A DNA stretch of 37,818 nt, taken from assembly GCA_029062895.1 (NCBI GenBank), contig JAIDPF010000085.1, positions 1 through 37,818 of the forward strand, read 5' to 3'. The position numbers and the translations under genes were made by a program. Shown piece by piece: positions 1-7,108 of the stretch; the stretch's first letter is position 1; each line of letters opens with the position of its first letter. Source of the stretch: Lachnospiraceae bacterium. Its GTDB lineage: Bacteria > Bacillota > Clostridia > Lachnospirales > Lachnospiraceae. The notes beneath the pieces were generated by a model, which was given only the letters and a program-made list of their open reading frames with translations, was not told where the DNA came from and ran no database searches.

Positions 1-54
1 ATACTATTATTATAGTCTATACTATTATTGTAGTCTATACTATCACGATAGTCT
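1..54. repeat. Three tandem 18-bp hairpin-forming repeats
   Basis: Three head-to-tail 18-bp units (1-18, 19-36, 37-54) each start with ATACTAT and end in TAGTCT. Each can fold on itself (ACTAT paired with ATAGT). In the third unit the centre has changed to ACTATC-AC-GATAGT, which keeps and lengthens the pairing. The array starts at the window edge, so more units may lie outside. A related TATAGTCTATA string occurs at about 540-550, between the two nearest genes. Function unknown. Confidence 0.7.
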
Positions 55-95
55 ATGAATGTCAAGGACTTCTAACTAGACCTCTCATTTCATCG

Positions 96-530
96 TCACC
101 CAATCTCCGGAAGTTTGCGATATACACGATAAATATAAAGTCTATCAAGCTGATCATCTCCATACACAGGAAGACAATATAAATCATCACCATGATAATA
201 CTCAAAGTAGCGTATCGGCGCTCCACGAGATATCACAAACAAAGCCCTCTCAGACTGATTTTCAACTGCCTGATAAAGTTTTTGATATTCTTCTTCATCT
301 TGAATATTCTCATGATAACGCTCCAAAAATTGTAAAACAGAATCCCTTGAAATGTTTCTGATATCATTCCAACGTTCCGCACTGTTAAATTCGTAATTTA
401 AACTTATTGAACCAACTTCATGAACAGCATAATACTGATAACCCTCTAGATATTTAATATATAGGGCAAGCCAAAAAATTAGAATTATGGCGACTGCAAC
501 CTTTATACCACGTAAAATATGTCTTTTCAT
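96..530 (-). CDS. Unknown membrane-anchored small protein
   Basis: This 144-residue protein matches no family I recognise. Residues 1-7 are basic, followed by one hydrophobic segment (about 9-27), so it is probably an N-terminally anchored protein with an exported, tyrosine- and acid-rich domain of about 115 residues. There is no lipobox cysteine. The start is supported by a GGGAG site four bases before the ATG. It lies 23 bp downstream of the sugar acetyltransferase and is probably the last gene of the same transcript, followed by the tandem hairpin repeats at 1-54. Base composition is more AT-rich than the trp genes upstream, which fits a recently acquired or poorly conserved accessory gene. 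Confidence 0.6.
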   Translation of the reverse strand: MKRHILRGIKVAVAIILIFWLALYIKYLEGYQYYAVHEVGSISLNYEFNSAERWNDIRNISRDSVLQFLERYHENIQDEEEYQKLYQAVENQSERALFVISRGAPIRYFEYYHGDDLYCLPVYGDDQLDRLYIYRVYRKLPEIG

Positions 531-553
531 TTTACTCCCGTATAGTCTATATT

Positions 554-1168
554 TTAGAACAATTCCGGATGGTTCTCTAAGCCATCTGCCTCAGTTATAT
601 CCCTTATGACTTTACATGGAACGCCTGCCGCAAATACATGTGCCGGAATATCATGAGTCACTACACTCCCCGCTCCAATTACAGTACCGGCGCCAATGGT
701 AACTCCGCCACAAACTGTAACATTACCGGCAATCCAGCAATTATCTTGTATGGTAATAGGTTTTGCATATTCCCGATCCGTTACGATGCCATCTGATCTT
801 GCAAACATATTTCTATCCTGAAACCTCATGGGATGAACAGGGGTCAGCAAAGATACATTGGGGCCAATAAATACATTTTCTCCTATTGTCACAGGACAGC
901 AATCTACACAGGTAAAATTAAAATTCGCGTAACTGTTTTTACCTATGGTCGTAAAACAACCATAATCAAACTGAACCGGTCCCTGTAGATATACCCGCTC
1001 TCCCATTGCAGGAAGCAGTTCCTTTAAAATTTCTGCCCGCCTTTCATCAGTTTCCAGACATTGATTATATTTTAAACTGAGACCATGCGCCTTTTCCCTT
1101 AATTTCACCAATGTAATATCAGCCGGATCATATATCTTTCCCGACAGCATCTTCTCTTTTTCCGTCAT
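554..1168 (-). CDS. Sugar O-acetyltransferase (maltose/galactoside acetyltransferase-like, left-handed beta helix)
   Basis: Predicted 204-residue acetyl-CoA-dependent O-acetyltransferase of the hexapeptide-repeat family, acting on a sugar in the cytoplasm. The N-terminus (MTEKEKML, then KIYDP) is the typical maltose-acetyltransferase cap domain. From about residue 60 the sequence runs in hexapeptide turns (for example NVFIGPNVSLLTPVHP with the catalytic-type histidine, then TIQDNCWIAGNVTVCGG and TIGAGTVIGAGSVV). I chose the ATG at 1168 because the in-frame GTG just before it sits too close to the GGAGGG site. It lies about 60 bp downstream of trpD. The link to tryptophan synthesis is only positional, and the true sugar acceptor cannot be read from the sequence. 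Confidence 0.88.
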   Translation of the reverse strand: MTEKEKMLSGKIYDPADITLVKLREKAHGLSLKYNQCLETDERRAEILKELLPAMGERVYLQGPVQFDYGCFTTIGKNSYANFNFTCVDCCPVTIGENVFIGPNVSLLTPVHPMRFQDRNMFARSDGIVTDREYAKPITIQDNCWIAGNVTVCGGVTIGAGTVIGAGSVVTHDIPAHVFAAGVPCKVIRDITEADGLENHPELF

Positions 1169-1227
1169 CACAACCCTCCGCGTAACCTTGCCATGAAGAT
1201 TCTCCCTGTTCGATCATATTACAAATT

Positions 1228-2244
1228 TTATTGATTGCTCACCTCAATAAACTTCTCCAATGTTGCCATCGCTTTACCGGAATCGATCAGCTCCGCCGCC
1301 AATGCGACGCCGTCCTTCATAGACTCCGCTTTACCGCCCAGATAAAGCCCTGCTCCCGCATTCATCAGCACCGCATTGCGCTTATGCCCTTTCTGACCGC
1401 TTAAGATCTCGCGGGTGATCGCGGCATTTTCCTGCGGCATACCGCCGACAAGATCTGCTTTGGTACATCTCTCAAATCCAAAATCCTCCGGTGCAATCTC
1501 GTAGGATTTAAACCAGCCATCCTTAAACTCGCAGACGCTGGTTGGCGCGCTCATGGAGATCTCGTCTAATTTATCCTTTCCATAGACTACCATGCCTCTC
1601 CTGACGCCAAGGTTCATCAATACCTGTGCCAACGGCTCTATCAGATATTCATCATAAACGCCTAACAGCTGTATCTTCGGACTGCCCGGATTGGTCAGCG
1701 GGCCGAGGATGTTAAATACGGTCCGAAAACCCAGCTCCTTACGGATAGCTCCCACATATTTCATGGAAGCATGGTACTTTTGCGCAAAGAAGAAACACAT
1801 GCCCACTTCCTCTAACAGTCTGACGCACTGCTCCGGGCTCTGTTCGATATTCACCCCGAGCGCCTCCAGACAATCCGCCGTTCCGCACTTGGAGGAAGCT
1901 GCCCTGTTTCCATGCTTTGCAACCTTCATTCCGCCGGATGCGATTACCAGCCCAGAAGTCGTGGAGATATTAAAGCTGTGCGCATTATCCCCGCCGGTTC
2001 CCACGATCTCAAATACTTCCATACCGGTCTCCACTTTGGTGGCATGATCCCGCATAGCCGCCGCGCATCCCGCAATCTCATTGGTGGTTTCCGCCTTAGC
2101 GCTCTTGGTGGAAAGCGCTGACAGAAACGCCGCATTCTGTGTCGGCGTCGTTTCCCCGCTCATGATCTCATTCATCACCGTGTACGCTTCGTCATAGCTT
2201 AAATCTTCCTTGTTTACGATCTTTACAATTGCTTCTTTAATCAT
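1228..2244 (-). CDS. trpD: Anthranilate phosphoribosyltransferase TrpD
   Basis: Transfers phosphoribose from PRPP to anthranilate, the second committed step of tryptophan synthesis, in the cytoplasm. The 338-residue length is normal. The glycosyltransferase family 3 helical N-terminal domain (1-70) is followed by the PRPP-binding GTGGD motif (about 83-87), the NIST segment and the [15 protein letters not shown] stretch; [10 protein letters not shown] and the metal-binding DEIS region are also present. A strong GAGGAGG site precedes the ATG. It follows trpG after a 251-bp gap occupied by a palindromic repeat, unlike the overlapping trpE-trpG pair. No trpC follows, so the operon is split or shortened. 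Confidence 0.97.
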   Translation of the reverse strand: MIKEAIVKIVNKEDLSYDEAYTVMNEIMSGETTPTQNAAFLSALSTKSAKAETTNEIAGCAAAMRDHATKVETGMEVFEIVGTGGDNAHSFNISTTSGLVIASGGMKVAKHGNRAASSKCGTADCLEALGVNIEQSPEQCVRLLEEVGMCFFFAQKYHASMKYVGAIRKELGFRTVFNILGPLTNPGSPKIQLLGVYDEYLIEPLAQVLMNLGVRRGMVVYGKDKLDEISMSAPTSVCEFKDGWFKSYEIAPEDFGFERCTKADLVGGMPQENAAITREILSGQKGHKRNAVLMNAGAGLYLGGKAESMKDGVALAAELIDSGKAMATLEKFIEVSNQ

Positions 2245-2290
2245 TCTCTTTTCCTCCTCTTATTCTTATTAAAATTTAGTGTTTTCAAAA

Positions 2291-2452
2291 CAATTTCCTT
2301 ATCATTTTTTATTCCGCAATTCTGTCCACGAGGTTTACATAACTCGAAGTTTGGAAATAGTTGTTCCAAAAATGATTTCATTTATGATGTTTTTGGAACA
2401 ACTATTTTCAAACAAAGAGTTATGTAAGCCGGACTTAACTCTTTCGCAATTA
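2291..2452. repeat. 162-bp palindromic repeat element, copy 1 (between trpG and trpD)
   Basis: The sequence is repeated without gaps at 12126-12287, with about 13 differences in 162 bp. Its core is a long inverted repeat: the left arm 2335-2372 pairs with the right arm 2390-2427, 34 of 38 positions matching around a 17-nt loop. An internal GAA/AAA bulge is kept in both copies. The outer ends carry a near-direct repeat, TTCCGCAATT on the left and TTTCGCAATT on the right. There is no coding potential and no T-run after the stem on either strand, so it does not look like a simple terminator. It could be a MITE-like or REP-like element, or a structured RNA. It sits inside a predicted operon. Confidence 0.85.
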
Positions 2453-2495
2453 CCTTTTCATTGAAACTTTTCATAATGATCTATATAACCCCTGA

Positions 2496-3077
2496 TCAAC
2501 TGACACCCAAGTCCAGCTTGATAAAATTATACAGCATCCTTTTCCCATCCGGCGTCATAATGGATTCGGGATGAAACTGCACGCCGTAAATCGGATACTC
2601 CCTATGCTGCACCGCCATCACCTCATTATCCTCCGTTAACGCAGTCACCCTCAGGCAGTCCGGAAGCGTGTTTTCGTCCGCCGCCAGTGAATGATACCGT
2701 GCCACCGGGGCTTTATCCGGGCATCCGGCAAACAGCGGGCAGTCCTTCTCAAATCTCACCTCCGACTGCTTCCCGTGCATCAGCCGTTTTGCATAGGTGA
2801 TTGTCGCCCCATAAGCCATACAGATCGCCTGATGTCCAAGGCAGACTCCAAGGGTCGGTATCTCCTTTCCCAAGATCTTAGCTGCCTCCAGTATGATGCC
2901 GGCATGTTCCGGTCTTCCCGGTCCCGGTGACAGGATGATACGGTCCGGCTTCAGCTTACGAATCTCATCGATGGTCATTTCATCATTCCGGATTACCCGG
3001 ATATCAGGATCGATCTCACCAATCAACTGATACAGGTTATAAGAAAAGCTGTCATAGTTATCAATCAACAGGATCAT
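2496..3077 (-). CDS. trpG: Anthranilate synthase glutamine amidotransferase subunit TrpG
   Basis: Class I glutamine amidotransferase subunit that supplies ammonia to TrpE for anthranilate synthesis. At 193 residues it is a stand-alone amidotransferase of normal size. The start ILLIDNYDSFSYNL is typical. The oxyanion motif SPGPGRP, the nucleophile cysteine in GVCLGHQ (about residue 79) and the catalytic His-Glu pair in QFHPES (about 167-171) are all present. The ATG overlaps the TGA of trpE by four bases (ATGA), which indicates translational coupling and a TrpE-TrpG complex. PabA paralogues look alike, but the trp T-box upstream settles the assignment. Confidence 0.96.
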   Translation of the reverse strand: MILLIDNYDSFSYNLYQLIGEIDPDIRVIRNDEMTIDEIRKLKPDRIILSPGPGRPEHAGIILEAAKILGKEIPTLGVCLGHQAICMAYGATITYAKRLMHGKQSEVRFEKDCPLFAGCPDKAPVARYHSLAADENTLPDCLRVTALTEDNEVMAVQHREYPIYGVQFHPESIMTPDGKRMLYNFIKLDLGVS

Positions 3078-4540
3078 ACATTTACCTCCTTTGCCAGCTC
3101 CAATGCCCTGACTACTGCCTTGGCTTTATTGATACACTCCTCAAACTCCTTCTCCGGCGCCGAATCCGCGACAATACCCGCGCCGCTTCGGATAAACACT
3201 CTGCCGTTTTTCTTATACGCAATACGGATAGCAATACAGGTATCCATATTTCCCGTAAAATCAATATAACCAATCGCCCCGCCGTAAATTCCCCGCTTAT
3301 TATTCTCCAATTCTCCGATCAGCTGACAGGCGCGGATCTTCGGCGCGCCGGAAAGCGTTCCTGCCGGAAGGACTGCCCCGATGGCATCCAACGCATCATA
3401 CCCTTCCCTAATCTCGCCCCGGACCGTGGAGCCAATATGCATTACATGGGAATACCGCTCAATGCTGTGCAGCTTTTCCACCTGCACGCTGCCGAATCTG
3501 CTGACCCTGCCAAGATCATTTCTTCCCAGATCGACTAACATATTGTGCTCCGCAAGCTCTTTCTCATCCGCAAGCAGCTCCTTCTCCAGCGCTTTATCCT
3601 CCGCTTCATTTTTTCCTCTGGGTCTGGTGCCGGCAAGGGGAAACGTATGCAGAACGCCATCTTCCAGTTTTACCAGCGTCTCAGGCGACGCGCCTGCCAC
3701 CTCCACATCCGTTCCGGAAAAATAAAACATATACGGAGAAGGATTCATCGTCCGAAGAATACGGTAGGTATTCAGCAAGCTTCCCTCAAAGGGCGCGCTT
3801 AACCGGTTAGATAATACGATCTGAAAGATATCCCCCTCATGGATATAACGCTTTGCCTTCTCCACCATATCACAATAGGTCTTTCGGTCAAACAGGGGCT
3901 TCACCTCATCCAGAAGATGTCCGCCCGCTTCCTCCTTCTTTTCCCCATTCTGCAGAAGCTCACAAAGCTGCTTTAACTCCATCACCGCCTTGTTGTAGCC
4001 GGTCTCCGGGTCCTCCAGCGGCATATTCACGATCAGGATGATCTTCTGGCGGATATGATCAAATGCAATGACCTTATCAAACAGCATCAGATCCAGATCC
4101 TTAAATGCCTCTTCATCCTGCACCTCCACTGCTGCCGCAGGTTCCTGATAACGGATATAATCATAAGAAAAATATCCCACCAGTCCGCCGGTAAACGACG
4201 GAAGATAATCAAACCGGGGACTCTTATAATCCGCAAGCAGATCCCTTAATACCTGCGCCGGGTCCTCTGTCTTCAGACGGATACTGCCTGCTGTCATCTC
4301 TCCGCCGGTACAGGTGATCTCCATCTTAGGATCGTAACCTAAGAAGGTATAACGTCCCCATTTTTCCTGTTCCGCCACTGACTCTAACATATAACAGTGT
4401 GACGATACTTTCTTTAAAATCTTCATCGCCTCAATCGTAGTACAGATATCCGACAAAATCTCGCAGCTGACCGGCAGAACTTTATATTCACCTGTTGCAG
4501 CGATCCTTTTCACCTCTTCTAATCCCGGCTTAATTTCCAT
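3074..4540 (-). CDS. trpE: Anthranilate synthase component I TrpE
   Basis: Converts chorismate to anthranilate with ammonia from TrpG, the first step of tryptophan synthesis. The 488-residue length is normal. The N-terminal anthranilate synthase domain carries the tryptophan-feedback region (LLESVAEQEKWGRYTFLG context, about 50-70). The chorismate-binding half holds GDIFQIVLSNR, SPYMFYF, PLAGTRPRG, LVDLGRNDLGRV, GTLSGAPKIRA and, near the C-terminus, IRSGAGIVADS. A GGAGA site lies ahead of the ATG. It is the first gene of the operon and sits about 50 bp after a T-box terminator, so expression should depend on uncharged tRNA-Trp. Confidence 0.97.
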   Translation of the reverse strand: MEIKPGLEEVKRIAATGEYKVLPVSCEILSDICTTIEAMKILKKVSSHCYMLESVAEQEKWGRYTFLGYDPKMEITCTGGEMTAGSIRLKTEDPAQVLRDLLADYKSPRFDYLPSFTGGLVGYFSYDYIRYQEPAAAVEVQDEEAFKDLDLMLFDKVIAFDHIRQKIILIVNMPLEDPETGYNKAVMELKQLCELLQNGEKKEEAGGHLLDEVKPLFDRKTYCDMVEKAKRYIHEGDIFQIVLSNRLSAPFEGSLLNTYRILRTMNPSPYMFYFSGTDVEVAGASPETLVKLEDGVLHTFPLAGTRPRGKNEAEDKALEKELLADEKELAEHNMLVDLGRNDLGRVSRFGSVQVEKLHSIERYSHVMHIGSTVRGEIREGYDALDAIGAVLPAGTLSGAPKIRACQLIGELENNKRGIYGGAIGYIDFTGNMDTCIAIRIAYKKNGRVFIRSGAGIVADSAPEKEFEECINKAKAVVRALELAKEVNV

Positions 4541-4590
4541 AACAGTCTCCTTCCTTGATTCATAAATAAGATATCAGCAAATCCATGTAA

Positions 4591-4635
4591 TAAAATAAAA
4601 ACGCCCCTCACAGAATAGAATACTCTGTCAGGGAC
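4591..4635 (-). terminator. T-box-controlled intrinsic terminator before trpE
   Basis: The stem of about 13 bp at 4602-4635 is followed on the minus strand by GTTTTTATTTTATT. It is mutually exclusive with the antiterminator that uses the GGTGGCACC element just upstream. Confidence 0.9.
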
Positions 4636-4942
4636 GAAAATATCAAACTTTCGCGGTGCCACCTTGATTCATGGCATATGCTATGCCATGCACTCTGCAG
4701 GATACGTAATATACTCAACAACATTAATATGCTCAGCAGCATAAATATACTTGATAGCATATATGATATCCCCGGCAGCTAACGTATGCCTCACGTTGCA
4801 GAATACTTTGCATTTTATTGCATTTGACTGCACCCTCAGCGGTCCATTTGACAACTTGTTTCTCATCCGGTTCTCAGCATTCCGGACTCTCTGTACAGGC
4901 ATCATTGCCGTTATCTCCGCTTCACAGGTTTTTATATTAAAT
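4591..4942 (-). ncRNA. T-box riboswitch leader, tRNA-Trp type, upstream of trpE
   Basis: On the minus strand the leader starts near 4942 and shows the stem I elements AGAGAG, then CTGAGAACC, then a specifier-loop segment with TGG followed by ACC; the TGG occupies 4844-4846. The conserved T-box/antiterminator string GGTGGCACCGCG lies within 4652-4663. It is followed by a GC-rich hairpin (4602-4635; CGTCCCTGACAGA pairs with TCTGTGAGGGGCG) and a T-run (4591-4601), forming the intrinsic terminator. By the known T-box mechanism, uncharged tRNA-Trp would stabilise the antiterminator and let trpEGD be transcribed. The specifier assignment is by eye. Confidence 0.93.
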
Positions 4943-4949
4943 TGGTTAT

Positions 4950-4978
4950 ATGCTACCACAGTTCCTGATATCCGTCAA
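4950..4978 (-). promoter_or_regulatory. Promoter of the trp operon
   Basis: On the minus strand, TTGACG (4973-4978) is separated by 17 bp from TAGCAT (4950-4955), with TGG directly before the -10, giving an extended -10. It lies right upstream of the T-box stem I, as expected for the leader transcript. Confidence 0.75.
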
Positions 4979-5014
4979 GTTCCACGGCATATTTTCTTTC
5001 TCAAAAAAATTATG

Positions 5015-5524
5015 TCAGTTCATTACATCCACAAAATTCACCAGTGGAAATGCATAAATGTTTTTGTGTTTATTTTCAGGCACAAGCAAAAGCAGTCTGT
5101 AATCTTTATTGCGTACCATGACATTTGCCCATAAGAATCTTGTTCGGCTTTTTCCTTCATATTCATAAACCACTAATTTTTGATTAAACATTCTGCTTCC
5201 AAGATGCAATGGCCATGGCGAAGGTTTTATCTGACTGGCTTTTACAATATAAAATTTGATTTCCGCTTTTTTTAATGCCAAACACTCAACCAGCATACAG
5301 ACCGCAATCAGAAAATCATCAAGCTGGAAGAGAAACATTAAAAATGCAAAATATCCAAACGCAGTCATTTTTGCGTCTGTATTCACATCGCCTGAAAGGC
5401 TTATTACAAGCATTACGATAATCCCAAAAATTGACGATATAACCAAAATTGCAAAAAACTTTTTCATTGCAGATTTCCGCAATTTTTTTAATATAATTTT
5501 CTTTTTCTCATCTTCTAAAATCAT
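5015..5524 (-). CDS. Unknown membrane protein with two predicted membrane segments
   Basis: A 169-residue protein I do not recognise. The N-terminus is Lys-rich (EDEKKKIILKKLRKSAMKK). Hydrophobic segments lie at about 23-43 and 56-80. A soluble C-terminal domain of about 80 residues includes VVYEYEGKSRTRFLW and ends in a strand-rich segment. It starts 3 bp after the stop of the preceding gene (5528-5998), so the two are almost certainly co-transcribed and may act together at the membrane. It ends just upstream of the trp promoter. No catalytic motif is visible. Confidence 0.65.
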   Translation of the reverse strand: MILEDEKKKIILKKLRKSAMKKFFAILVISSIFGIIVMLVISLSGDVNTDAKMTAFGYFAFLMFLFQLDDFLIAVCMLVECLALKKAEIKFYIVKASQIKPSPWPLHLGSRMFNQKLVVYEYEGKSRTRFLWANVMVRNKDYRLLLLVPENKHKNIYAFPLVNFVDVMN

Positions 5525-5527
5525 ACT

Positions 5528-5998
5528 CTAAACCTTTCCTTCCTTATTTTGTTTCCCGTGTTTTATTCTCCAGATTTTATCATAAACGGTCATAAATGCC
5601 AGAAACAATATACCTGTAATGGCAAAAAATGCAAAATACATTTTTCCTAAGATGGAATTTGCACGGGCCATATCTTCATCGAAACCGAGGCTTCCGTCCG
5701 GTGCTATATAGACATGAACCTGCATCCCGGGGCGATAGTATGCTGTTTCATCATAATGATAACATTTGTTTTCATGTCCTCCATACCTTACAGTCACGCG
5801 CCAACCCCTTCTGGAGCGGTAGTTGTAAGTGCCGTAAGTTGGTGTGGTGTGAGAAATGCGTTTACAGCTTACAACTGTAGCATGATCTGTTTCTTGGCTA
5901 ATAGGCATTTTTTTCAATGCAATAAATAATCCTATCGTTATCAATAGCGAAATCAAAAATAACATACGAAAAGTGTTCATTAATTTTTTTAGTTCCAT
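5528..5998 (-). CDS. DUF3592-like membrane protein
   Basis: A 156-residue protein with one membrane segment near the N-terminus (about 9-26), a short extracytoplasmic beta-rich domain and a second membrane segment near the C-terminus (about 122-142), ending in a Lys-rich tail. The middle part (ATVVSCKRISHT, WRVTVRYGGHE, YYRPGMQVHVYIAPDG) resembles the DUF3592 pattern seen in many small membrane proteins, but this is recognition by eye only. I place the start at the ATG at 5998, preceded by GGAGAATTTC. A longer in-frame reading to 6346 exists only because it overlaps the FUSC-like gene. It forms a pair with the next gene at 5015-5524. Confidence 0.65.
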   Translation of the reverse strand: MELKKLMNTFRMLFLISLLITIGLFIALKKMPISQETDHATVVSCKRISHTTPTYGTYNYRSRRGWRVTVRYGGHENKCYHYDETAYYRPGMQVHVYIAPDGSLGFDEDMARANSILGKMYFAFFAITGILFLAFMTVYDKIWRIKHGKQNKEGKV

Positions 5999-6083
5999 TG
6001 AAATTCTCCATGCCACGCAGGAATACCTTACTATCAAAGCGGCTGTACTGTTTGAAAACGAAAAGAGTTGCTCACATTTTAGT

Positions 6084-6644
6084 TTACATAACATTTCCAC
6101 GAGAAAACCACTTATCAATCCTCTCTCTGGAAAGCAGCGAATTGATCGCCAGCGCCAGAAAAACTCCGACCCCCGTATCAACCGCGCGCCAGACGGCATA
6201 ATCCAAATGCCGTGCCGGCGTATCAAATAAAATAACGCAGAGCACCACACCGCCCGCCTGAACCCCGCCGGGCCAATGGCAAAGCACACTGACGGAAACC
6301 AATACGATAATTCCGATAAATACAAGGGGCAGTCGGATCCAATCATTTCCTTCCGGAAAGATCAGAAACTCGATCCAGTACAGACCGATTCCAATCATAC
6401 CTCCTATGATCGTCCCGAATAAACGATTGCCTGCGCTTTTTCTGGAAGTCTCCATATCCGTTCCCATACCGACGATCGCCCCGATGCAGGCAAAAGTCGG
6501 ATTATGATCCGGAATAAAGATATAGATCAAAGCGGCAAGCGCCGCCGCCAAAGCCGTCTTGATACTGCGAAGTCCCAGTCCGGGAATCGGCGCCCGTACC
6601 GGCCGATGCTGCTGTTTCTGCGCTGTCTGTTCCTCTTTTTCCAT
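6084..6644 (-). CDS. Aromatic acid exporter / FUSC family membrane protein
   Basis: A 186-residue integral membrane protein. After a polar N-terminus rich in Glu and Gln there are about five hydrophobic segments (roughly 28-45, 50-62, 75-98, 105-125, 130-165). The first segment (GLRSIKTALAAALAALIY), the PTFACIGAIVGM stretch and the GNRLFGTIIGGMIG stretch follow the pattern of the N-terminal domain of the aromatic acid exporter/FUSC family. It lacks the long cytoplasmic domain of full-size members, so it is a short form. The ATG follows GGAAAGGGATCT. The substrate cannot be told from the sequence. Confidence 0.75.
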   Translation of the reverse strand: MEKEEQTAQKQQHRPVRAPIPGLGLRSIKTALAAALAALIYIFIPDHNPTFACIGAIVGMGTDMETSRKSAGNRLFGTIIGGMIGIGLYWIEFLIFPEGNDWIRLPLVFIGIIVLVSVSVLCHWPGGVQAGGVVLCVILFDTPARHLDYAVWRAVDTGVGVFLALAINSLLSRERIDKWFSRGNVM

Positions 6645-6661
6645 AGATCCCTTTCCGAAAG

Positions 6662-7060
6662 TTAGTTTCCTAAAAAATCTTTTGCAGATTTTGCTATCGC
6701 ATTATCAATATCATTACGTTGCGCTGTTTCCGCGAGGAGCTTTCTAAACTTATCGTCGCTGTTTTTATCATTACATATTCTATTCAACATCCAAACCGTA
6801 TGCATTGAAGGTGAACGCTTTATAGATTGATAGAGAATATCCTCATATCCTTTATTATAATATTTTTCAACAAAATGTACGATTGCTCCGGGTACTCCAA
6901 AATCAGCTAATGGATGACGTTCCATAAGTTTTATTAAAGGCTCAACTGCATTTATCCCTAAGTCTGATTCTTCAATTTTTTCTATACATTCTTCCTCAAT
7001 CCATTCAAAGTCATCGCTGTCAATGTTATCTTCCATTTTCTTAATTAATACCTCTAACAT
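6662..7060 (-). CDS. Orphan helical protein, possibly HEAT-like or immunity-like
   Basis: A 132-residue soluble, acidic, helix-rich protein. I start it at the ATG at 7060, which has GGAGG nine bases upstream; an in-frame TTG at 7075 is closer to that site and less likely. The sequence alternates short helices with conserved-looking turns, with DFGVPGAIVHFVEKYY in the middle and TVWMLNRICN later. This suggests two or three HEAT-like repeats, a pattern also seen in small antitoxin or immunity proteins of polymorphic toxin systems. No toxin gene is next to it, so that role is a guess. It is AT-rich compared with neighbours. Confidence 0.6.
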   Translation of the reverse strand: MLEVLIKKMEDNIDSDDFEWIEEECIEKIEESDLGINAVEPLIKLMERHPLADFGVPGAIVHFVEKYYNKGYEDILYQSIKRSPSMHTVWMLNRICNDKNSDDKFRKLLAETAQRNDIDNAIAKSAKDFLGN

Positions 7061-7108
7061 ATTTCTATCCTCCAAATATACTGATTTAGCAATGTAATTA
7101 TAATCCAG

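Noticed and set aside
1-54. Tandem 18-bp repeats as part of a CRISPR array
   Set aside because: The units abut without spacers, repeat length is too short and no cas gene is seen.
2335-2427. Reading the 162-bp repeat as a bidirectional transcription terminator
   Set aside because: The stem is long but no T-run follows on either strand, and the copy between trpG and trpD would stop trpD expression. A terminator role is therefore not supported.
4681-4959. Minus-strand 92-codon frame upstream of trpE
   Set aside because: It overlaps the T-box leader and shows no leader-peptide run of tryptophan codons; the region is explained by RNA structure.
5999-6346. N-terminal extension of the DUF3592-like gene
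   Set aside because: The extra 116 residues overlap the FUSC-like coding region in another frame and lack a ribosome site; the ATG at 5998 has GGAG upstream.
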